64,000 nt of DNA from Pararhodonellum marinum (GTDB taxonomy: Bacteria; Bacteroidota; Bacteroidia; Cytophagales; Cyclobacteriaceae), in NCBI RefSeq assembly GCF_015354735.1, contig NZ_JACEFJ010000005.1, positions 248,001 through 312,000 on the forward strand, given 5' to 3'. Positions within the stretch are counted from its first letter, which is position 1. Each line of letters opens with the position of its first letter. The position numbers and the translations under genes were made by a program. Positions 62,420 through 64,000 of the stretch are shown piece after piece. Below the pieces are notes generated by a model. That model ran no database searches and was not told where the DNA came from. It saw only the letters and a program-made list of their open reading frames with translations.

Positions 62420-64000
62420 TCATTCACTGGATTTCATAAGCCTGATGGCATTCACCTTTCCGGTTTCCAATCCATCTATGCTTTCTATCCTGATTTGTAA
62501 TTCTTCCGTAGTTATTTTTGAGACATCATAGTCTTTGTATATGACTTCCTGGTTGGAGGCTTGGTTCAACTGTACAGTAGCCAGCAATTCCCCATTGATC
62601 AAGATACGGAAAGGACTGCCTTTTTTATCGTTGATAAAAGATATTCTAAGCAATTTGCCTGCATTGCCGGGGTTTTTGAGCTTGTATTGAAACCATCCCG
62701 TCGTATTTCTCCAAAATCTCCCGTCTTTTTGTCCCATTTTGGTGTTTTCACCTTGGAAGCCATGCTCAGACTCGGGTTGCTGTTCACCAGCGGCTACCAT
62801 GTCTACGGTCAGAGTGGCAATCCTTACACTTTTTTCATCCTTTTCGTGTAATTGCTGCCGGAATCCCTGGGCCTCGTTACGGGCTACTTCAGGCCAGTAA
62901 ACTTGGTACCTGCTTTCATGAATGGAGAAAAAGGGTACGAGCTCCTGTTTCACCAAAGCATCCTTGTGGTCAAGGTTTTCCACAAGAAAGGTTAGTCCTT
63001 CACCGGACTTTACCGGCAACGTATAATCATTTTCTTTGAGGATAAAAGGAGTCTGATCCAGTGGAACCATTTTACCGGCTGCTACATGGCCCATCCTGCT
63101 GTCATCCGCGAAAATCCCTTTCAAATCCTCATCTCCAGTCTTGGCAGCCAAAACCACAGGGCCATACACATATGAAACCCAATTGGACCCATCAGGTAAA
63201 GACTCAGTTTTGGTCTCCATGGGCATCTTTAATTCAATTCGGTCACTGGATCGCCAGTTTCCTGAAACGGTAAAATAACCGTTTTGATCGATGGTAATGG
63301 CCCTCGCTTTGCCATTGACTTTGACGCCGATGGCTTGTGGGTCCGCCCATTTTGGAGCCCTTATTATTAGGTCAATGTTTTTTCTTCCTTTATGTTGGAA
63401 GCTTAGCGTGGTGTTATCAGCATAGGGGAACTCAGTTTGCTGAATGACCTTGGTTTCCTTTTCTTTCCAATCCAATTTAGAGGGAATAAATAAGTTTACA
63501 TAGAGTGCGTTTCCGGCATTGGCGTAGATGGCCTGACCGTATTTGGCGTGGTTTTCCAATCCAGAACCTACACAGCACCAGAAATTTTCATGGGGTTGGG
63601 AATATACCCGGTAATGTTGGGGCCGCATGGGGGTAAAATATACAAAACCACCTTTTTCCGGATGTTGGGAAGAAAGGATGTGGTTATAGAGTGCCCTTTC
63701 GTAATAGTCCATGTATTTACTGTTTGGTGAATGTTGGAAAAGCTGCTCTGAAAGGCGGAGCATGTTGTAAGTGTTACAGGTCTCAGGGCCTTGCTCTGAA
63801 GAAAGCATCGAGTTGAAGTCAGTGACTTGATGGAAATGTTCACGGACACTGTTGCCGCCGATGGAAACGGATCTTTGGTTGACCACATTGTCCCAAAATT
63901 GATTGGAAGCAGCGTGCCAGTTCGCATCATTTTCCAAGGCAGCGATTCTTTGGAACCCGATCACTTTTGGGATTTGGGTGTTGGCATGCATTCCGGTCAG
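62420..64000 (-). CDS. GH127 (DUF1680) beta-L-arabinofuranosidase-like protein, 5' end outside the window
   Basis: The frame stays open to base 64000, so the N-terminus, any signal peptide and part of the (alpha/alpha)6 barrel are missing. About 527 residues are visible. GPETCNTYNMLRLSEQLF supplies the Glu and Cys zinc ligands, and ENFWCCVGSGLENHAKYG supplies the adjacent Cys pair, one being the catalytic nucleophile in characterised GH127 enzymes. A beta-sandwich follows, then a C-terminal domain of about 120 residues (DUF4986-like appearance, low certainty). It probably releases L-arabinose for AraB and AraD. Confidence 0.9.
   Translation of the reverse strand: MTGMHANTQIPKVIGFQRIAALENDANWHAASNQFWDNVVNQRSVSIGGNSVREHFHQVTDFNSMLSSEQGPETCNTYNMLRLSEQLFQHSPNSKYMDYYERALYNHILSSQHPEKGGFVYFTPMRPQHYRVYSQPHENFWCCVGSGLENHAKYGQAIYANAGNALYVNLFIPSKLDWKEKETKVIQQTEFPYADNTTLSFQHKGRKNIDLIIRAPKWADPQAIGVKVNGKARAITIDQNGYFTVSGNWRSSDRIELKMPMETKTESLPDGSNWVSYVYGPVVLAAKTGDEDLKGIFADDSRMGHVAAGKMVPLDQTPFILKENDYTLPVKSGEGLTFLVENLDHKDALVKQELVPFFSIHESRYQVYWPEVARNEAQGFRQQLHEKDEKSVRIATLTVDMVAAGEQQPESEHGFQGENTKMGQKDGRFWRNTTGWFQYKLKNPGNAGKLLRISFINDKKGSPFRILINGELLATVQLNQASNQEVIYKDYDVSKITTEELQIRIESIDGLETGKVNAIRLMKSSE

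Overview
The window looks like a chromosomal segment of a marine or soil member of the Bacteroidota, most likely family Cyclobacteriaceae (Algoriphagus/Cyclobacterium-like). This is an inference from the style of the proteins, not from a search. Supporting signs are the gene order of the division cluster (no murF, ddl or murB inside it), an FtsL-like protein of the Bacteroidota type, lipoproteins with FSC/SAC lipoboxes, a NagB fused to a PIG-L deacetylase-like domain, weak Shine-Dalgarno sites, and several promoters matching the Bacteroidota -7 element TAnnTTTG.

Layout. 0-12 kb: hemJ (cut by the left edge), the mutase chaperone meaB, a DUF3298-type lipoprotein, dnaA, a 5'-nucleotidase split into two genes, methylmalonyl-CoA mutase mutA-mutB, then gpsA and a PlsB-type acyltransferase. 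Five perfect DnaA boxes lie in about 0.7 kb around the AT-rich gap between the nucleotidase genes and mutA, and a sixth lies inside dnaA. I read this as the probable replication origin; genes on each side of the gap run away from it. 11.9-28.8 kb: a polyprenyl diphosphate synthase, then the division and cell-wall cluster mraZ-rsmH-ftsL-ftsI-murE-mraY-murD-ftsW-murG-murC-ftsQ-ftsA-ftsZ. It is headed by a three-repeat MraZ operator and interrupted by a terminator-like hairpin just before ftsZ.

28.8-38.0 kb: an FMN reductase, then a hexuronate catabolic region. uxuA, a mannonate-type SDR and uxaA run leftward; kdgK, a KDPG aldolase and a three-gene TRAP transporter run rightward. A perfect 22-bp LacI-type palindrome sits in the divergent gap. 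38.0-43.3 kb: an orphan HELSH metallopeptidase-like gene, tRNA-Arg(TCT) with promoter and terminator, an array of about 172-bp repeats carrying hairpins, then a ROK sugar kinase and the NagB/PIG-L fusion. 43.7-59.6 kb: a CBS/DUF294 nucleotidyltransferase-like protein, a PPP-type phosphatase, a DUF1080 protein, an uncharacterised lipoprotein/helical-protein pair, an SDR, a DeoR regulator, a GNAT-MFS pair and a GH3 enzyme that could serve murein or amino-sugar salvage, a DUF885 peptidase-like lipoprotein and a CASTOR/POLLUX-like channel protein. 59.9-64 kb: an L-arabinose segment with araD, araB and a GH127 beta-L-arabinofuranosidase cut by the right edge.

I saw no insertion sequences, prophage genes or CRISPR arrays. 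The repeats of note are three unrelated arrays: a heptamer array upstream of uxuA, the 172-bp array beside tRNA-Arg, and seven 20-bp palindromic units upstream of the GH3 gene.
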